Positions 43,034 to 54,913 are shown, counted from the first letter of the stretch. The stretch is DNA of 64,000 nucleotides from Sporothrix humicola (GCA_021396245.1 WNYE01000092.1:62001-126000); one strand, 5' to 3'. A program made the numbers and translations. Notes: generated by a model from the letters alone, not told the origin.

Positions 43034-43858
43034 CTACTGCGTACTGCTGTCTGCCCTCGGTACTCCCGCTCCTATGCCCATGGCCGACCCTCGTGCATAC
43101 GTCGGCGGCACTTCCCCAACACCGCCCACCATCAGCTCCTCGCGGCCCTCAATCATCGTGTACGACGGCAGCGCATTGTCCGGCGCCGCCTCGTTCCACG
43201 TGCCCAGCGTGTCGGCGTCTTCGGCGGGCAGGTTGAGCCGCGTCGCCAGCTGGGCCAGCTGCGCCGAGTATTCTCGCAGAAGCTCCTCGCCTTCTCTCAA
43301 CCACTCGACCAGCTGGCCCCGCCGCTGCATGACGTCATCGCGGACGGCGGTGCTGTAGCCGGGGACCTCGGAGGGTCCGTAGGGCGGCAGGGTGTTGTCG
43401 ACGATGCTTGCGTAGGAGGGGATGTCGGGAGAGGAGGCGTCGGCGGCCGGAGGAGGACTTGACGTAGATGGTTGCGGCGGCTGGGGCTGGGACTGTGCGC
43501 TAAATGCGGGCGGCGGCGAGATCGTGCGGGCGGGTGCAGAAGTAGGAGGCGGGAGTGGTGGACTCGTCGTCTCGGACGACTCTCCTGATCCTCCTGATCC
43601 TGCTGGAGGCCCCGTACTCAGAGTCGGCAGGCCTGCCGGGACGGTCGCCAGAGCTTCGTCGTCGGCCTGTCCGCCCAGCGAGCCCTGGCCGCCATAGCGT
43701 TGCAGCCACAGGTTGTGTTCTCGGAGAGACGCCCGCAGGTGGTCGAGCTCGGCGGCGAGCGACGGCGTCAGTCGCTTCAGGTCATTGTAGGCCGTCTGGT
43801 CGTCGATCGTGTCGGTTTCGGGGTCGGCGGCAGCCGTTGCTGCGTTTTCTGTCGACAT
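43034..43858 (-). CDS. Pro/Ser-rich hypothetical protein with N- and C-terminal helical regions
   Basis: 274 residues, single exon, ATG at 43858 with an A/C-rich leader. The N-terminal 55 residues include a helical LKRLTPSLAAELDHLRASLR. The middle (about 75-170) is Pro/Ser/Gly/Thr-rich and disordered, with PPY-type motifs (TLPPYGPSEVPGYS). The later part is helical again (QRRGQLVEWLREGEELLREY, then SAQLAQLATRL), followed by more P-x-Y motifs (PSYTMI, PPTYARG). PPxY motifs are typical ligands of WW domains such as those of Rsp5/Nedd4 ligases; an adaptor role is inference only. No enzyme domain, signal or membrane segment. Divergent from TFIP11/Ntr1. Confidence 0.7.
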   Translation of the reverse strand: MSTENAATAAADPETDTIDDQTAYNDLKRLTPSLAAELDHLRASLREHNLWLQRYGGQGSLGGQADDEALATVPAGLPTLSTGPPAGSGGSGESSETTSPPLPPPTSAPARTISPPPAFSAQSQPQPPQPSTSSPPPAADASSPDIPSYASIVDNTLPPYGPSEVPGYSTAVRDDVMQRRGQLVEWLREGEELLREYSAQLAQLATRLNLPAEDADTLGTWNEAAPDNALPSYTMIEGREELMVGGVGEVPPTYARGSAMGIGAGVPRADSSTQ

Positions 43859-44410
43859 TTTGTGATGTTAAGGAAGAAAGACGGAAAGAAGGCGTTGGGA
43901 GACGACAAGGCTGCGACTTTGTGCTGTCTAAACAGTGAACCCCCACCACAGTGGCGTTAGCGCACGGCTGCGCCTCGCTGCAGCGCCGAGACTGCCTGAG
44001 CTGGGTTTGTAACTGCCGTGAGATGTCAGCTTCAGTGATTACCACAATTCCCATTCGTAATCAACACGTCGAAGGGCGTGGATGTCGGGATATTGATGTG
44101 ATAAATTCTGTTATGTAATCTATCGCATTTTTGCATTTTATTTTCATTTGCAACTTGGTATTCAGATGGAGGGGAAATAACTACCAAGCTTAATGCAGTG
44201 CATTCTTGACATGTGAGGCTCTGTTCCTGATTACATAACCCTGACATGCGATAAGATAACGCGTTTTGGCCAGCAGCAATCGCGCCTTCCAAAACCCGCT
44301 AAAAATTTCCCGGCGCAGGCACAAGGCACCAGTCTCGAGCTTCCACAACAAAGTTGACGACGTCAACAACACCCCGACTACGTTGTTCTCTCAACAACAC
44401 AACCACCGCC
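43859..44410. promoter_or_regulatory. Bidirectional promoter between the Pro-rich gene and TFIP11/Ntr1
   Basis: 552 bp between two divergent start codons, so both promoters overlap. The right end is CA-rich (CAACAACACCCCGACTACG...CAACCACCGCC) just before the ATG at 44411, typical of a fungal leader. Confidence 0.55.
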
Positions 44411-47400
44411 ATGGACTTCTCCCCACCCCCCAACATGTCCAAGGGCACGGCCGGCGCGGACGCGTACTCGTCGTCGGACAGCGGGTCGGACGACGACAGC
44501 AACGCGTACCGGATGCCGTCGACCAGCAACACGGGTTTGGAGGAGAGCGAGTTTGGCGACTACAACCCACGAAAGAGACGACGAACGGGCCGCAACGCCA
44601 AAGAGAGCGCGGCGCTCGGCATCTTTGGGAGCGACAGCGAGGACGACCATACACAGCGGCGGTGGAAGCAGCGGCAGCCGCTGCGAAAACAAGGCATGTC
44701 GTTTGTCGCGAGCGGGAAGAAGGAAGGCGGAGAGGCCAAGGAGGAGGACGATGACGACGATGAAGACGAGGAGGATAACAAGGATGCCTCCAGCGAAGAA
44801 GACGGCCGGTTCGGCCTGAGTAGCTCGGCGAAGCGAGCTGCCGGCGTTGAGGGAGACGACTACGAAAAGCCCGACGACGAAGAAGACGACTACGATGATG
44901 AGGCGACGCCAGGCATTGGACTGGGGTTTGGGGGAACTGGAGGGCCAGGGTCGAGCGCGAAGGCAGGCGGCGGTCTCGGGTTCGTGCTAGCGTCCTTCCA
45001 GAGCAGTCGCGACAAGAAGAACGACTACAAGAACAAGAACGGCAACAATCGACGACCCCCTCCATCGTTCCAAGCCGCGAGCTCCTCGACCTACGACGAT
45101 GATCTTTCCACGAATGTTGACACCTCCAACCCCCTCGGCCAAGGCTTTGTTCCGTCGTCGGCCTACGATCCTGTCCTGCGTCCACAAGGCCCTCGGGGCC
45201 AAGCAACAGCAAAAGAACCGCCCGTCGTGGCGCGACCGAGCGCCTTTTCCAAATCAGGGCGAGGCGGTGGCGGCGGAAGCACCTACAACTCCAAGTCGTT
45301 TGGCGCCCGCATGATGGCCAAGATGGGCTTTGTCGAGGGCCAGGGTCTGGGTACAGAGGGCCAGGGCCGCAACATTATTATCGAGGCCAACTTGCGGCCG
45401 CAAGGTGTCGGTCTCGGCGCCGTGCGCGAAAAGTCGGAAAAGGAGCGCCAGGAGGAGAAGCGGCAGGCCCGGTTGAGGGGCGAAGAAGTCGTCGACTCGG
45501 AAGAGGAGGAGCGCAAGGTCAAGGCGGCTGCGGCGGCCCGGCGCAAAAAGGCGCTGGCGAGCGGTGCCAGCGGCGGCAGCAACAGCGGCACGAGCACCCC
45601 GCGCCGGCCCAAGAAAAAGTACATGACGATGGACGAGGTCAGGCGAGCGGCGCCGGGACTGCACATTCCGGAGGCTTTTACGCCGATCCTGGACATGACC
45701 GGGCCGGGCAAGAGACTCTTGACATCCTCATCTGGACTCATGACACCGACAAGCGGCGCGGCTGCAGGGTCACCCTTTGTTGCTGGCACACCCGCCAGCG
45801 AAGAGACCGCTGAGCAGGCGGAGTCGCGCAAACTGGCCCGCCGTGCGCAGAGCGACTTTATGGCCATTCTCGAGGAGTGGCAGAGCCTGCAGAACCGCAA
45901 AGCCTTTGCCGAGCTGCAGGCCCAACAGGCACGGCAAGAACTGGCGGAGATTGATGGCAATCTGCAAGCACACACGGCCATAACGGGCGCGTTTTCGAAA
46001 CTATCAATGAAGCCGGAGGATACGGAAAATGAAAACGAAAACGACTCCATGGACACAAACGATACCATTGTTACCGGTGACGACAACAACACGTGGCGAG
46101 CCCAATGGGACCGCACGGTTGCCCAGCTGCAGACGGCCGCCGAGACCATCCCGCCGGCTTCCTTAACAGAAATGAAGGACACACTGGCCGACATCAGTGT
46201 GGCCGCCCTGCATCCTCTGTTGAAGAAAGCCGTGGAGGACTGGCAGCCGCTCAAGGATCCGTACCAGCATCTGGTCGATGGCTTGCAGTCCATCCAGGGC
46301 CTGCTCGGGTTCGGACCGGATGCTGCCGCCCGAAATTTGTTGGAGTCAAACGATCCCGACCACCACAACCCTTTTGCCTACCGCAAACACAAGTCCGCGA
46401 CGGCCACGCCCTACGAGGCCATGATCTACACGCTGTGGCTGCCGCACGTCTCGGCAGCCGTGCGCACATGGGACGTGGTCCACGACACAGACAGCATGCT
46501 GGCGCTGTACGAGGCCTGGCTGCCCGTGCTGCCCGAGTTTGTGCGCGTCCAGCTGCTCGAGCAGGACATTGTGCGCCGGCTAGACGAGGCCGTCTCAAAG
46601 TGGGAGCCGAAACGGCGCCGCCAAAACGCGCAGAGCCAAAACCTGCCTCATCTGTGGTTGTTTCCCTGGCTGCCGTACCTGCCGGCGCGCCATTTGGACC
46701 CGTCGTCCGCCGACGGCCTTGTGGTCCAGGTCAAGCGCAAGTTCCGGCAGTTGATTGATGTCTGGGAATTCTACCGCGGCGTCGTGCCCGGTCTCAAGCA
46801 ATGGAAGGCCGTCTTACGGCCTTCTTCGTCTATCAGCAGGTCGTCGTCCCGCGACCAGTGGCGCCCGCTGGTCATGTCTCACGTGCTGCCGAGCATGGCC
46901 CGCTATGTGCGCGCGCAGTTCCGCGTCGACCCGCGCGACCAGGGCCCGTACCTGGAAGTGGTGACGGGCGAGTTCCAGTGGCTGGCGCTGCTGGCGCCGG
47001 AGATGGTGGGCGAGGTTATGGTGGCGGAGCTGTTTCCCATGTGGCGAGAAACGCTGTACCATTTGCTGACAGACCCGGCCGAGTCGCTCTCCAACATTGC
47101 GCAGTGGTTCCAGTGGTGGACAGACGAGGTGTTCCCTGAGTCGATCCAGCGTCTTCCGTCCGTTGCGGCCGAATTTGAGCGCGGGTTGGGCATGATCAAC
47201 GAGGCACTCGACATTGGACTTGTCGGCGATGTCTACGATGCCGACCGGGTCCGGCAGTTTTTGGCGCCGCCGAGCAAAGGACCTGCCCTCAAGTCCTCGT
47301 CGTCATCGCGTCATAATGGTCACAGTCGACACCACCACAGCCATCGGGACCGCCGCGACGACAAAGAAAAAGAGAAGCCTTCGGCTCCTCCTCCAGCCGA

Positions 47401-47656
47401 AAACGAAGAAATGTCGATCCGGCACTACGTCGAGGAGTGGTGCGAGTCCAACGACCTGCAATTTATCCCCGAGCGGAAGAAAGTGCACGCCGAGGGCCGG
47501 CCTCTGTACCGACTCACGTCGAGAGGCGACGGCCGCGGCGGCGTGCTGGCCTACTTCAAGGGCGTCAGACTCTACGCGGAGACCAAAAAGGGCCCCGTCG
47601 AGATCCGGGTCGACCGCGAAGACGACTGGACGAAACTGCTGGCAATGGCGCAGTGA
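44411..47656 (+). CDS. G-patch splicing factor, TFIP11/Ntr1-like
   Basis: 1081 residues from the ATG at 44411 in the strong context CCGCCATGG; the frame is open 19 codons further up, but that is leader. The N-terminal 290 residues are acidic and low in complexity (runs of Asp/Glu), with a KRRRTGRN basic patch. The G-patch (about residues 294-338) reads GARMMAKMGFVEGQGLGTEG then NLRPQGVGLGA, with the expected Gly spacing. A long GCFC-type helical domain follows (about 430-980), and the C-terminus has EEWCESNDLQFIPERKKVHA. Family knowledge: human TFIP11 and yeast Ntr1/Spp382 activate the DEAH helicase Prp43 through the G-patch to dismantle the intron-lariat spliceosome in the nucleus. Single exon, full length. 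Convergent with the hydrolase at 47821. Confidence 0.93.
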   Translation: MDFSPPPNMSKGTAGADAYSSSDSGSDDDSNAYRMPSTSNTGLEESEFGDYNPRKRRRTGRNAKESAALGIFGSDSEDDHTQRRWKQRQPLRKQGMSFVASGKKEGGEAKEEDDDDDEDEEDNKDASSEEDGRFGLSSSAKRAAGVEGDDYEKPDDEEDDYDDEATPGIGLGFGGTGGPGSSAKAGGGLGFVLASFQSSRDKKNDYKNKNGNNRRPPPSFQAASSSTYDDDLSTNVDTSNPLGQGFVPSSAYDPVLRPQGPRGQATAKEPPVVARPSAFSKSGRGGGGGSTYNSKSFGARMMAKMGFVEGQGLGTEGQGRNIIIEANLRPQGVGLGAVREKSEKERQEEKRQARLRGEEVVDSEEEERKVKAAAAARRKKALASGASGGSNSGTSTPRRPKKKYMTMDEVRRAAPGLHIPEAFTPILDMTGPGKRLLTSSSGLMTPTSGAAAGSPFVAGTPASEETAEQAESRKLARRAQSDFMAILEEWQSLQNRKAFAELQAQQARQELAEIDGNLQAHTAITGAFSKLSMKPEDTENENENDSMDTNDTIVTGDDNNTWRAQWDRTVAQLQTAAETIPPASLTEMKDTLADISVAALHPLLKKAVEDWQPLKDPYQHLVDGLQSIQGLLGFGPDAAARNLLESNDPDHHNPFAYRKHKSATATPYEAMIYTLWLPHVSAAVRTWDVVHDTDSMLALYEAWLPVLPEFVRVQLLEQDIVRRLDEAVSKWEPKRRRQNAQSQNLPHLWLFPWLPYLPARHLDPSSADGLVVQVKRKFRQLIDVWEFYRGVVPGLKQWKAVLRPSSSISRSSSRDQWRPLVMSHVLPSMARYVRAQFRVDPRDQGPYLEVVTGEFQWLALLAPEMVGEVMVAELFPMWRETLYHLLTDPAESLSNIAQWFQWWTDEVFPESIQRLPSVAAEFERGLGMINEALDIGLVGDVYDADRVRQFLAPPSKGPALKSSSSSRHNGHSRHHHSHRDRRDDKEKEKPSAPPPAENEEMSIRHYVEEWCESNDLQFIPERKKVHAEGRPLYRLTSRGDGRGGVLAYFKGVRLYAETKKGPVEIRVDREDDWTKLLAMAQ

Positions 47657-47820
47657 CGGGACAACACTCAAGATACCAACAAAGTATATACCAAGAAACG
47701 AAATACACAGACGAAATACATTGCATTCTATCAACCTTATGAAATGAAAACCGTGACCAGCAGGACAAGAATCAGAAAGAAAGAGAAAAAAAAGAAGAAA
47801 CGATAGACACCATCTACCAG

Positions 47821-49080
47821 CTACGCACCCTTCCACACAACATTGCGCAGCCACACCCCGATCCGCTCCACATACGCCTTGGTCTTCATCTCCGCGTCCA
47901 TCATCGACTCCTCGCCGCCCATGACCTGCCGGATGTTGAAATTGTCGAAGCCGTGGATTGCGTCCGGCACCAGCAGCCAGTTGACGCTGCCGCCGTCCCA
48001 CCGCTCCGCCCAGCCATACCGCTCGTCCTCGCCCTCCGCCTCGAGGGCGCCCTTGCGTTTGCTGCTCGCGCGCTTGCCGACGCACTTAAGACGGTCGACC
48101 TTGCTGTCCGGGTCGGGGACTTCGCGGTCGCCGCCCTCTGGTTTACCCTGCAAACGGCGGGCCTCGTTGCCCAGCCGGCAGGCCAGCCGCCAGCTCTCGT
48201 GGGCGAGCATGTCGAGTTCGGCGGCGACCAGATACACATGGGGTGGCAAATCCTCGAGTTTGGAGTAAGCCGGGCTCAACAAGGGATCCGTCAGGTCGTG
48301 TCCGTAGGGAATGTAGGACCAGTCAAAGACGGGCGCGAGCGATGCCAGCGAGTCGATGCGGCTTCCCTGCGGCAAAGGGAGGGCCGGCTTGTAGAACCGG
48401 TTGCGGAGCTTGGCGGCGGGGTCGCGGGACAGGTCCAAACAGCCATAGACGCTGATGGCGGCCGACGGTGCATCGGGACTCTCCCTAATGCTCGGCAGTT
48501 GGGGGAGCGCCAAGGCCAGGTTGCCACCCGCCGAGAACCCGAGGACGGCAATCTTGCTCTTCCCGACAGAGGCGCGCGCGATCGGCAGCGACTCGTCCTG
48601 GAGAACAGCGTGGTACAGCGCCTCCAAATCGTGCAGCGCCGTCGGAAACGGCACGGCCGGCGACTTGCTGTAGTTGAGGCTGATCACCAGCACTTTTTGG
48701 GAGTCGGCAAACGCCCGGTTGTACTCGTCGTCGTCGCGGTTGACCCCGATGCAGAAGCCGCCGCCGTGGATGGTCAGGACTGTGGGGAGTGGGGTGTGCG
48801 TCGCCTGGTCGTAGTCGGAGGGGAAGAATATCCTGATCCCCAGGTACGGCCGACAGTCGTACGCCTTGACAATGTCCGGCCCCCCCTCTGGAGGATAAAA
48901 GTACTCGCGCCAGCCGCGCACCCACAGCGGCACCGACAGCACCGCCTGCAGCGAGTACATGTGGATGGCAAACTCGAGCTTCTTGGCAAACGGCGGCGGC
49001 GCGCACTGCAGCTTCTTTGGTCGTGAGGTCGACGCGGTGGCGAGCCGCTCGCCGGGCTCGGCGCGGGAGACGATGGCCAT
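47821..49080 (-). CDS. Alpha/beta hydrolase of the hormone-sensitive-lipase (HSL) type
   Basis: 419 residues, single exon, ATG at 49080. Oxyanion-hole motif HGGGFC (His105-Cys110) and nucleophile elbow GFSAGGN (Ser183) are clear. The acid is likely the Asp in AAELDML, and the base the His in DAIHGFDN near the C-terminus. Family knowledge: HSL/esterase-family enzymes cleave short acyl esters; substrate unknown. A Lys/Arg/Glu-rich insertion between the acid and the His (SSKRKGALEAEGED) is longer than usual and probably forms a loop. A hydrophobic segment around residues 35-55 (LEFAIHMYSLQAVLSVPLWV) could be a membrane-associating helix. No signal peptide. Convergent with TFIP11/Ntr1 (165 bp between stops). 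The intact catalytic set suggests an active enzyme. Confidence 0.88.
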   Translation of the reverse strand: MAIVSRAEPGERLATASTSRPKKLQCAPPPFAKKLEFAIHMYSLQAVLSVPLWVRGWREYFYPPEGGPDIVKAYDCRPYLGIRIFFPSDYDQATHTPLPTVLTIHGGGFCIGVNRDDDEYNRAFADSQKVLVISLNYSKSPAVPFPTALHDLEALYHAVLQDESLPIARASVGKSKIAVLGFSAGGNLALALPQLPSIRESPDAPSAAISVYGCLDLSRDPAAKLRNRFYKPALPLPQGSRIDSLASLAPVFDWSYIPYGHDLTDPLLSPAYSKLEDLPPHVYLVAAELDMLAHESWRLACRLGNEARRLQGKPEGGDREVPDPDSKVDRLKCVGKRASSKRKGALEAEGEDERYGWAERWDGGSVNWLLVPDAIHGFDNFNIRQVMGGEESMMDAEMKTKAYVERIGVWLRNVVWKGA

Positions 49081-52000
49081 TGTTTGTGCGTGTGAGAGGC
49101 GATGCGAATGTGGGAAAATGTGAGGATGTCGTGTCCGGCAAGTGAGCCGGTCGATGTATGTTGAGACTCAATCAGAGGTGATCTGTCGGTATCGTTCTGC
49201 TTGTCTGGTCACTCTTGTAGATGTGTCAGTTGAGGTGGCAAGCTGTGAAATGGAAACACCTTGAAGAGGATGGAGGTGTGTCTGGGCAGTGGCTTGCTTT
49301 TACATTTGTTTCAAGGCAGCTTCGGGGAGATATGAGTTCTGGAAGATGAGATAGATAAACGGGGTCGAGGAGGGACTGTTCAAACGGGACCGGAATGGCA
49401 AAAGACTCCGAGGGCCGGCTACCAAGAAACTATGAAAACGAATGTAGATGAAATATGAAATCAAGAATCAGATAAACCAAGGCGTTATGGATGGTTGTAT
49501 GGTGAGATGTAACGGAAAACAAATGATGGCAGCAACGTTGAATGATAAAAGAGAAACAAAGAGACATCAAGACAACATGAAAAGGCAGAACACTTGTCTG
49601 CAATTTACGTCTTGCCGCTTCGCACCCGTGGGTAGAGTAAAATAGCCCCGATGCCGACTCCCGTCTGTTCCGCCAGATTTTGTTGAGGAGGAAGAGACCT
49701 CTAGGAAAACAAAGATATTTCCAGGCTTACCAATGTTAGTAATACAGAGTCCGTGTAGTTGTGGTTAAATGGGAGAGCGCAAAGTATACAGAGGACTGTG
49801 TTGATGGGCGTAGTCCTCAGTATGAAGAAGGTTGCGCTGGTGTTGGTGTGTTGTCGTCAGAAACTGTTGGGCCGTGATGATATGGATGGCAAAAGGACAG
49901 ATTCGGAAGAGAGCAACGATCATCCCACTCTATCGATAAGAAGACGGCCTGGAAGGGAAATGAATAGAACTTCTCGAAGGTCTCGGCACTGCGCAAGGCA
50001 GTTGACAACGGGATAAACGCAGGTAGAAGGGGATACGCTGTAAGAAGCTGGAAGAATAATGGAAGTATCTGCGGTACGAGAGACGGGACGGTAGGCAGTC
50101 CAAAAAAAGAACCACCCAAATCCACAATGAGCCGCCTTCCAGAGCGGTATGAGAAATATCACAGTGTAGGAAAATTACGAGTCGAAAAGGCAAAAGCGAG
50201 GGAAAGGGAAAATATCAAAAAGGGCCGTACATATTTACCCGAAGTGCCTGGATCTCTCTGGCCATCATGGGTGGGGGATCAACGAGGCTCCCCGTTAAGA
50301 GTCAATACAAGAACAATTGTCTAATGCTTTTCCAGTGAAAGTTTAGTAGATGGATCTTTTACATTGTAAACTTTTGACATGTGTGCGTATTGTTATCAAT
50401 ATCATCTCATTCCCCTCCTTCCTGTATTGATAGGAAGGATGTCGTGGTGAAAGAACCAATTGAATCTCAAGAGACAAAGTTTAAACGCACTACATCCCTG
50501 TCTTCTAACACGCCTTTGTCATGGCATAATTGTGAGTGATGGCGCACATCGTTTCATTCGATCTTACGTCGTCCTATTTCTGGAAGCTCAGATATCTGAA
50601 ACGCTTTGGTAAAGTCCCCCGCTTTCAGGTCATTTTCAGCCTCTATTCTGCCGCCAACAAGATATCATGTTTCTTGATTGTAACTGCATACTCATAAAGG
50701 GTGCAACATTGTAAGCTGTCTACTCCGTACAGTTGCGGAGAATTTTAAAGGCCATCCACAAAAGGAAACAAAAACTCGAAACAAACGTAAAATACGTCGT
50801 ATACAATAGAGAATTCTCCGCACGACGGCAACTTGCATCGGCTTCCACTCCGGTATACCAACGGGTATGGGAGTAATGTTCTCGCCGATACATCTGCAGA
50901 CATACGTCTTCATATGAATGAAAAAGTCTGGCAAGTCTGGCGGTTTAGACACACCATTTGGGTGAGAGATTGTGCATCTACTCGGATATCTCGGCACGAT
51001 CTTAACCTACTTTCAACTGCACCTGCAGATTCACCCGAGCCTTGACCTTTTGTTCATTGCTCCCGGTGTCGGCAAAACAAAATGAATTCAATCAAAAGTC
51101 TTGAAAGATCGAAACGTAGCGACAACATATGCAGAAGAACACGGATATACGCTTCATCCAGATCAAACTTCCCCTCGGAGAGAAAAACGTAAAGAATTGC
51201 CCGAGAAGAGGCGAGAGGCGAGCCGAAGGGCAAGGCTTATGATGCTCATATTCATTTATTTGAGAAAGATCAAGATGCGGGGTGATCTTGGTCTACCACA
51301 GGAATAATTGACTTTCATCACTGATAAATCTTCCTACAGAATGAAGGAGGGCATCAAGAATACCGAACCCTTGCCGAGAAAGAAAACACCCAATGGAGAC
51401 ATAATTTATTCCCACTACGGATGTTTTCAGTTCATCAGGGGATCAAATCGAACGAGATCGTGGCTTGCATCGGGTCCATGGCCCCTTCGTCGACAAAGCC
51501 GCCAGAGAACTACCGGCGCAACTTTATTGCAAATTATGAGCGCATTTGGGTATAAGAGGAGATGGGTAGGGGGATAGACTTTTTATATGATTTTCCGAGA
51601 ACATGCCTCCGCTGCTGATAATGCCTGCTTTCGATCTTTTGAATTCGTCACTAACCAGACAGACAGATAGACAGACCACCCTGCCCTACAGAAGAAAACA
51701 ACAGAAACAGGTGGAAAAAGAAAAACAAAACAAAAAGAAGCCAAAACAAAAGAAACCAAAACAGAAGCAGGTAAACGAAACAGCAAACAAGGCACCACGG
51801 AAAGCATGGCTGGTTGCGGCAGAAAAAGAAAAACAAAACAACGAAAAAGGAAAACGACAGATACAAGGAGGCAAAAACAAGCAAAAATGCAAATAGGGGT
51901 AAGGGGAGGCAGTGGAAAAGAAATAATACAACCGTCGAGTGCGCACCCGAGGCATTCACCAAGAATAATATATACAAGTATGGTCTAGTCGTAAAGTCAA

Positions 52001-54913
52001 GTCCACCGCAAAGAAATGCGTGGTCGAAGAGGCATGTGGCTTTTGAGGCCAAGTGGGCCGGACTAGTGTCAGTGTCTCAGTTGTGCCTTGATAATGAAAA
52101 GTAGAGATGGAAGCGAGAGAGAGAGAGACTCGTGGCTTGCATTCCACGAGCCAAGGGAGGCTGGTTAAATAGGTTGATAGTGGGAGCCGGATGGTTTCCT
52201 CACACACAAGTCCAACTTATGTGAGAGCATTTTGTGTGGTGATTGCACGATCCTCTGCTATAAAGACGTGCTTTCAACGCAATGATATCCAACAAGATGA
52301 AGTTCTCCCTTTTTGTCGATGTTTGAGGAGGCCAAGCAGTAATTTCTCATGAAGCTCAAAGTACCGTTGGTGGCGTTCAGAAACCTCCAGTTAATCAAAG
52401 TGTTGAGGAGTTATCATGAGGAGAGAAATGCCGCGAGTAAAGAGTAAACAAAGCCCCCAGAAACCAGAAATCAGACATCTAGACTTTGATGAAAGAGCGA
52501 TGATCACGATCACCCCATCCACCGTCTGTTTGCCGGTCCAGACCGTTTGCGTACGCTGCGGGCCGTCAGAGCAGTGAAGCTTTAACCTACTGTTGGGGAT
52601 CTTCATGTGAAGCCCCAAAAAGGAAGCAATTTGTCCATGAGCAACGTGCTTCACCGGTAAGTACTCGAGTGCAAGGCTTGCTGATCGCGCCCATCACATA
52701 GCACTGTGAATGCATCTCGCATCTCCGTGTGTGATGGCAATGCAAAAGCATAACGTCCAAGGTATACTCCATCAAAGCTTGGGACCTTCCAACACTCACA
52801 GCAGGGCCAAAAGGAAATGATTGTCTCTGATCGACAGGTATGTGGCGGGCGTTCCAGGCGGGTGGGATGAAGATGAAGGAAAGAAGAAAACATGCCAAAG
52901 TAAAGAAAGGTACTTTTTTTTTGTAAAGCATTGCATTTTACGCACTCGGGATGCTGTCCGCTGGTGCCGGTGGGCGTCCCTTGCAGTTGCATTTGGAGGG
53001 AGCTGAAAGGGGCAGCAATCTGCTGGCATTCCAGCGTGAGGAAAGGGATGAAAGCTCTTGGGGTGGGTTCAGTTCTGTATGGTGGGAGACAATTTTTACT
53101 ATGCTGTGTGAGTTAAATGTGAAAGCCGTTGTGTCGAAGAAAATGAACGTTAATTAAAAAGAAATCACAAAAGAAACGACGGGAAAGGTAAGGTCGTGAA
53201 AAAAGGAAAGAAGTGAAAAGAAAACAAAAAAGAAACGAAAGCGGCGCTGTAAAACAGCGATCCAGCCCCCCGATCTCCCACTAAATCTCATCGGCTACAG
53301 CGCCGTTCCCGCCAATATTTGCCAATATTTTAGCGGAAGGCGCCTCTAAAAGATAGAAGTAGAGCCAAATACGCTAGCGGACCGAGACACGGCCCATTCC
53401 TTTCCTCGTGGGCGGCGATCGATGCCGTTTCTGTGTTTCTTATTTTTTGGTTTCTTTTCTCTGAATATCCCCTATTCTACACTTTCTTTTGCACTTTCTT
53501 ATTCCGCTACTTCTCTCGCTAAAGAGTGCCCGCCGACATGGAATGCGTGTAAAACACGCCGGGGAAGCTGAGATCATGGCCCATCTTGGAGCATTCAGAA
53601 CCAGAGAACCCCCACTCTCACTGTAACTCACTGTAATTTCATCAACTTTCTCTCTCTTCGTTGTCGTCATCACATTCACAACTCGCCCGTTGAATATGCA
53701 TCGTGGAGATGAAGGATCAGAGGAAGCAATGTGTATTTCAGAGTGCATATGATCCTCATAAAATACAATTGGATGTAAGGCTCTCGGATTGTACATGTAA
53801 AATGTCTAATACTATGTAAATAAATCACCATATTCTCCGATAACAGTCAAGATTTACTATTATATCCATAAGAGACCATGCTGCATAGTTTACTATCCTA
53901 CCCATCTCACAACTACATCCAGTTCCAACGGATGCATCCGGCCAACTTGAAGGCCATGGCCTACCATGTGTCCTGAGCCTGGCTTTGGGGTGTCTGTCTG
54001 TTAGTAGTTTTAAAACAGTGCTCTGGCTTAGACAAGGCAGAAGCACGTCCAGACGTGCCCCTGCATATTTACGTCCTTTCGTTCTCTCGTTGCCCCTGAA
54101 TTTGTTCGCCCTACTTCCAGTGGTCGCCGTCAACATTCTTTAACGTCTGCCCGTGGGCGGCCTTTTTATTCCCCAGAAATGCAGTGCTAGCTTTTGTGGG
54201 TTTAGCGCCAAAACCACTTACACGGAAGTGGAGCCGGACTTGCCCTGGCGTTGGCGTTCATTCCTCGACGACGACGAGACCAGGCCAAAGTCCAGACCAT
54301 ATCCAAAACATCATGGCATTTCGGATAGGCTGCACAGTCTTTGGTGTGTATAATCTGGCGATAAGACTGTCTGCCTGTCAATGTCACCATAGTCCTAATT
54401 TTGTGCCATTCAGCGCCGGCTCGTTTGGCTCGTTCGCCTGCATCGCGCATTCCTGTCGTCGGACTTGTCCTTGCAGGCTTGTCTTTTTGCGTACCTACAT
54501 GTTTATGTCCAGAGTACCTTTGTATCTCCACCGTTGAGAATTTTGAACGGCCTTTCAGGAACGGATTCGTGCAAGTGGGAAAGCACTGCGACGGTATCCT
54601 TTGCTGGTACTCATTCTTTCTCGTTCTTCACCAATCTTATCTGACATTCGTGTGGCTACAGTCTTCATCACAAAAGTACCCTTTCCTTTGAGGCGTTTTC
54701 TACCATTCTATCATCGGTGTCGTGTATATATGTCTTGACACGAGTCTCTCCTTTCCCCTTTCCCATCTTTCTTTTTTTATTTTCTTCTTCAGCTTTCTTT
54801 TTCAGTCGCCAACAACGACCAGCACTCTTTACTTCTTGTCACTCGTTAATAACCTTTGTCTTTAATTTATTACCAACCACAGTCACTCATTTTATTATCT
54901 CCTGCTCTTCAAA
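49081..54913. promoter_or_regulatory. 5.8-kb gene-free region upstream of the Ser/Ala-rich gene
   Basis: Both strands lack any coding-like frame longer than about 100 codons. It contains purine tracts (51690-51870, A/G-rich), GCCAATATTTGCCAATATTT near 53310, and a C/T-rich leader at 54740-54912 typical of a highly expressed fungal gene, ending CTTCAAAATG. Nothing else recognised. It likely holds the promoters of the flanking genes and perhaps non-coding RNA (inference). Confidence 0.4.

Noticed and set aside
51690..51870. A/G-rich tract with Lys-rich open frames
   Set aside because: Simple purine sequence; the Lys/Gln/Glu frames follow from base composition.
53240..53420. GC-rich block with GCCAATATTTGCCAATATTT in the long desert
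   Set aside because: Looked at as a possible MITE or structured RNA, but no clear terminal inverted repeats or stable pairing could be established by eye.
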